39,286 nt of DNA from Clostridia bacterium (lineage in GTDB: Bacteria; Bacillota; Peptococcia; DRI-13; SV3-B141), in the NCBI GenBank assembly GCA_018433015.1, contig JAHDSB010000050.1, positions 1 through 39,286 on the forward strand, in the 5' to 3' direction. The position numbers and the translations under genes are program-made. Under the pieces are notes generated by a model that worked only from the letters and a program-made list of their open reading frames with translations, did no database searches and was not told the origin of the DNA. Shown in pieces: positions 38,716-39,286 of this stretch (positions are counted from its first letter, which is position 1; every line of letters starts with the position of its first letter).

Positions 38716-38755
38716 AAACAAAAGAAGGACCAAAATCTGGTTCCTTCTTTTGTTT
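38716..38755. terminator. Convergent terminator between the Cys-rich gene and the FlhB-like gene
   Basis: Arms AAACAAAAGAAGG (38716-38728) and CCTTCTTTTGTTT (38743-38755), with an inner ACC/GGT pairing, lie between the convergent genes and overlap the stop codon of the minus-strand gene by two bases. Confidence 0.85.
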
Positions 38756-39032
38756 ACGTGCTACTTTTTTCATCCAATTTATATAAGAATGCTAATATTT
38801 CCGCCACAGCTTTATAAAGCTCTGAGGGTATTTCCGTATCAAGTGGCAGTCGGACAAGTTTTGCTACCAGTTCCACATCTTCATAAAGGGGCACATCATG
38901 TTCCTTGGCCGTCTTAATTATGTTATCAGCTATCAAACCTTCACCAACGGCCACTACTTTGGGGGCTCCTTGGGTGTGTTCTTTTTCATACTGCAAGGCA
39001 ACCGCTTTTTTCCGTTCATTCACATGTTTCAC
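38754..39032 (-). CDS. Free FlhB C-terminal domain protein (YlqH-like)
   Basis: The 92-residue protein aligns with the cytoplasmic C-terminal domain of the flagellar export switch FlhB: KKAVALQYEKEHTQGAPKVV, then AVGEGLIADNIIKTAKEHDV and IPSELYKAVAEILAFLYKL. It begins exactly where FlhB is self-cleaved: FlhB has NPTHYAVAL, here NERKKAVAL, so the cleavage motif is lost and no membrane domain is present. This is YlqH of B. subtilis, whose function is not established. It follows the FliK-like gene by one base, so the pair is translationally linked. Confidence 0.9.
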   Translation of the reverse strand: MKHVNERKKAVALQYEKEHTQGAPKVVAVGEGLIADNIIKTAKEHDVPLYEDVELVAKLVRLPLDTEIPSELYKAVAEILAFLYKLDEKSST

Positions 39033-39033
39033 C

Positions 39034-39286
39034 TCAAACCATCAAATCAATATTATCTTCATTATTCTTAACGATTAGAGGTCCCTTCAAGGCCGGGACA
39101 ATTTCTACAAATACATTACTTCTACTCAATTTTTTGCTTTCCCCGCGCAATATTTCCTCTGTCTCTGATGACTCTGCCCATAATTGGGTATATATCCTCT
39201 CATCAATCATTTTCATTCTCGCTTCTATATGCCCTAATTTTTCTAATTGTAGATCAAAACATATTTCCCATATTTTCTGATTATCC
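39034..39286 (-). CDS. C-terminal part of a FliK-like (YlqG-type) protein, runs off the right edge
   Basis: The open frame enters from the right edge (first visible residues DNQKIWEICFDLQLEKLG) and ends at 39034. The segment FDLQLEKLGHIEARMKMIDE then RIYTQLWAESSETEEILRGE has the layout of the Flg_hook domain of FliK (L-x-P-x-x-L-G-x-x-x-V-x-L...A...R-x-x-L). The C-terminus continues VEIVPALKGPLIVKNNED. An internal ATG at 39216 is not the start, since the similarity begins before it. It is paired with the FlhB-like gene, as ylqG-ylqH in Bacillus. Length and N-terminus cannot be judged. Confidence 0.7.
   Translation of the reverse strand, partial: DNQKIWEICFDLQLEKLGHIEARMKMIDERIYTQLWAESSETEEILRGESKKLSRSNVFVEIVPALKGPLIVKNNEDNIDLMV

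Overview
The window is low-GC bacterial DNA that reads as a motile, spore-forming member of the Firmicutes, most likely class Clostridia. Three things support this. First, the block xerC-hslV-hslU-codY followed by flgB-flgC-fliE has the order known from Bacillus subtilis (codV-clpQ-clpY-codY-flgB). Second, there are sporulation genes: spoVB and an overlooked spoVM-like peptide gene. Third, Shine-Dalgarno sequences are strong and many genes start with TTG or GTG. Nearly all genes lie on the minus strand. No phage, transposase or CRISPR array was seen.

Positions 1-10044 hold the first part of a flagellar operon, read right to left: flgB, flgC, fliE, fliF, fliG, fliH, fliI, fliJ, a motE-like gene, fliK, flgD, a small flagellar-operon gene and flgE, which runs off the left edge. 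These encode the rod, MS ring, switch, export ATPase complex, hook-length ruler, hook cap and hook. Upstream (10280-18496) is a housekeeping and regulatory operon, dprA-topA-trmFO-xerC-hslV-hslU-codY, ended by a terminator. The conventional start of dprA is missing; its best start is ATT.

Positions 18.5-24.2 kb hold a UPF0173 hydrolase, small unknown genes, a Gln/Gly-rich repeat protein, tRNA-Trp with a consensus promoter, and an EF-G-2-type GTPase. The divergent gap between the EF-G-2 gene and spoVB (23550-24243) contains the most striking object in the window: three full and one partial tandem copies of a 123-127 bp unit. Each full copy has a U-tract hairpin and two further hairpins. One 9-bp stem has changed at three base pairs between copies with every change compensated, which points to selection on RNA (or single-strand) structure.

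Positions 24.2-38.7 kb hold spoVB, surE, a DUF4264 gene, a TPR protein, a TIGR04086 membrane protein, an apparent operon DUF2889-dinG-psd-pssA-membrane protein-spoVM, a MazG-like gene, tRNA-Arg(CCG), trmL, a YkgJ-type cysteine-cluster gene, an MFS transporter, a substrate-binding lipoprotein and a 53-residue protein with two desulforedoxin-like CxxC...CC sites. The right end (38754-39286) returns to flagellar-type proteins: a free FlhB C-terminal domain (YlqH-like) and the end of a FliK-like protein. In B. subtilis the corresponding ylqG-ylqH genes lie near dprA, so the 20 kb between them here looks like a rearrangement or insertion in an ancestral neighbourhood.
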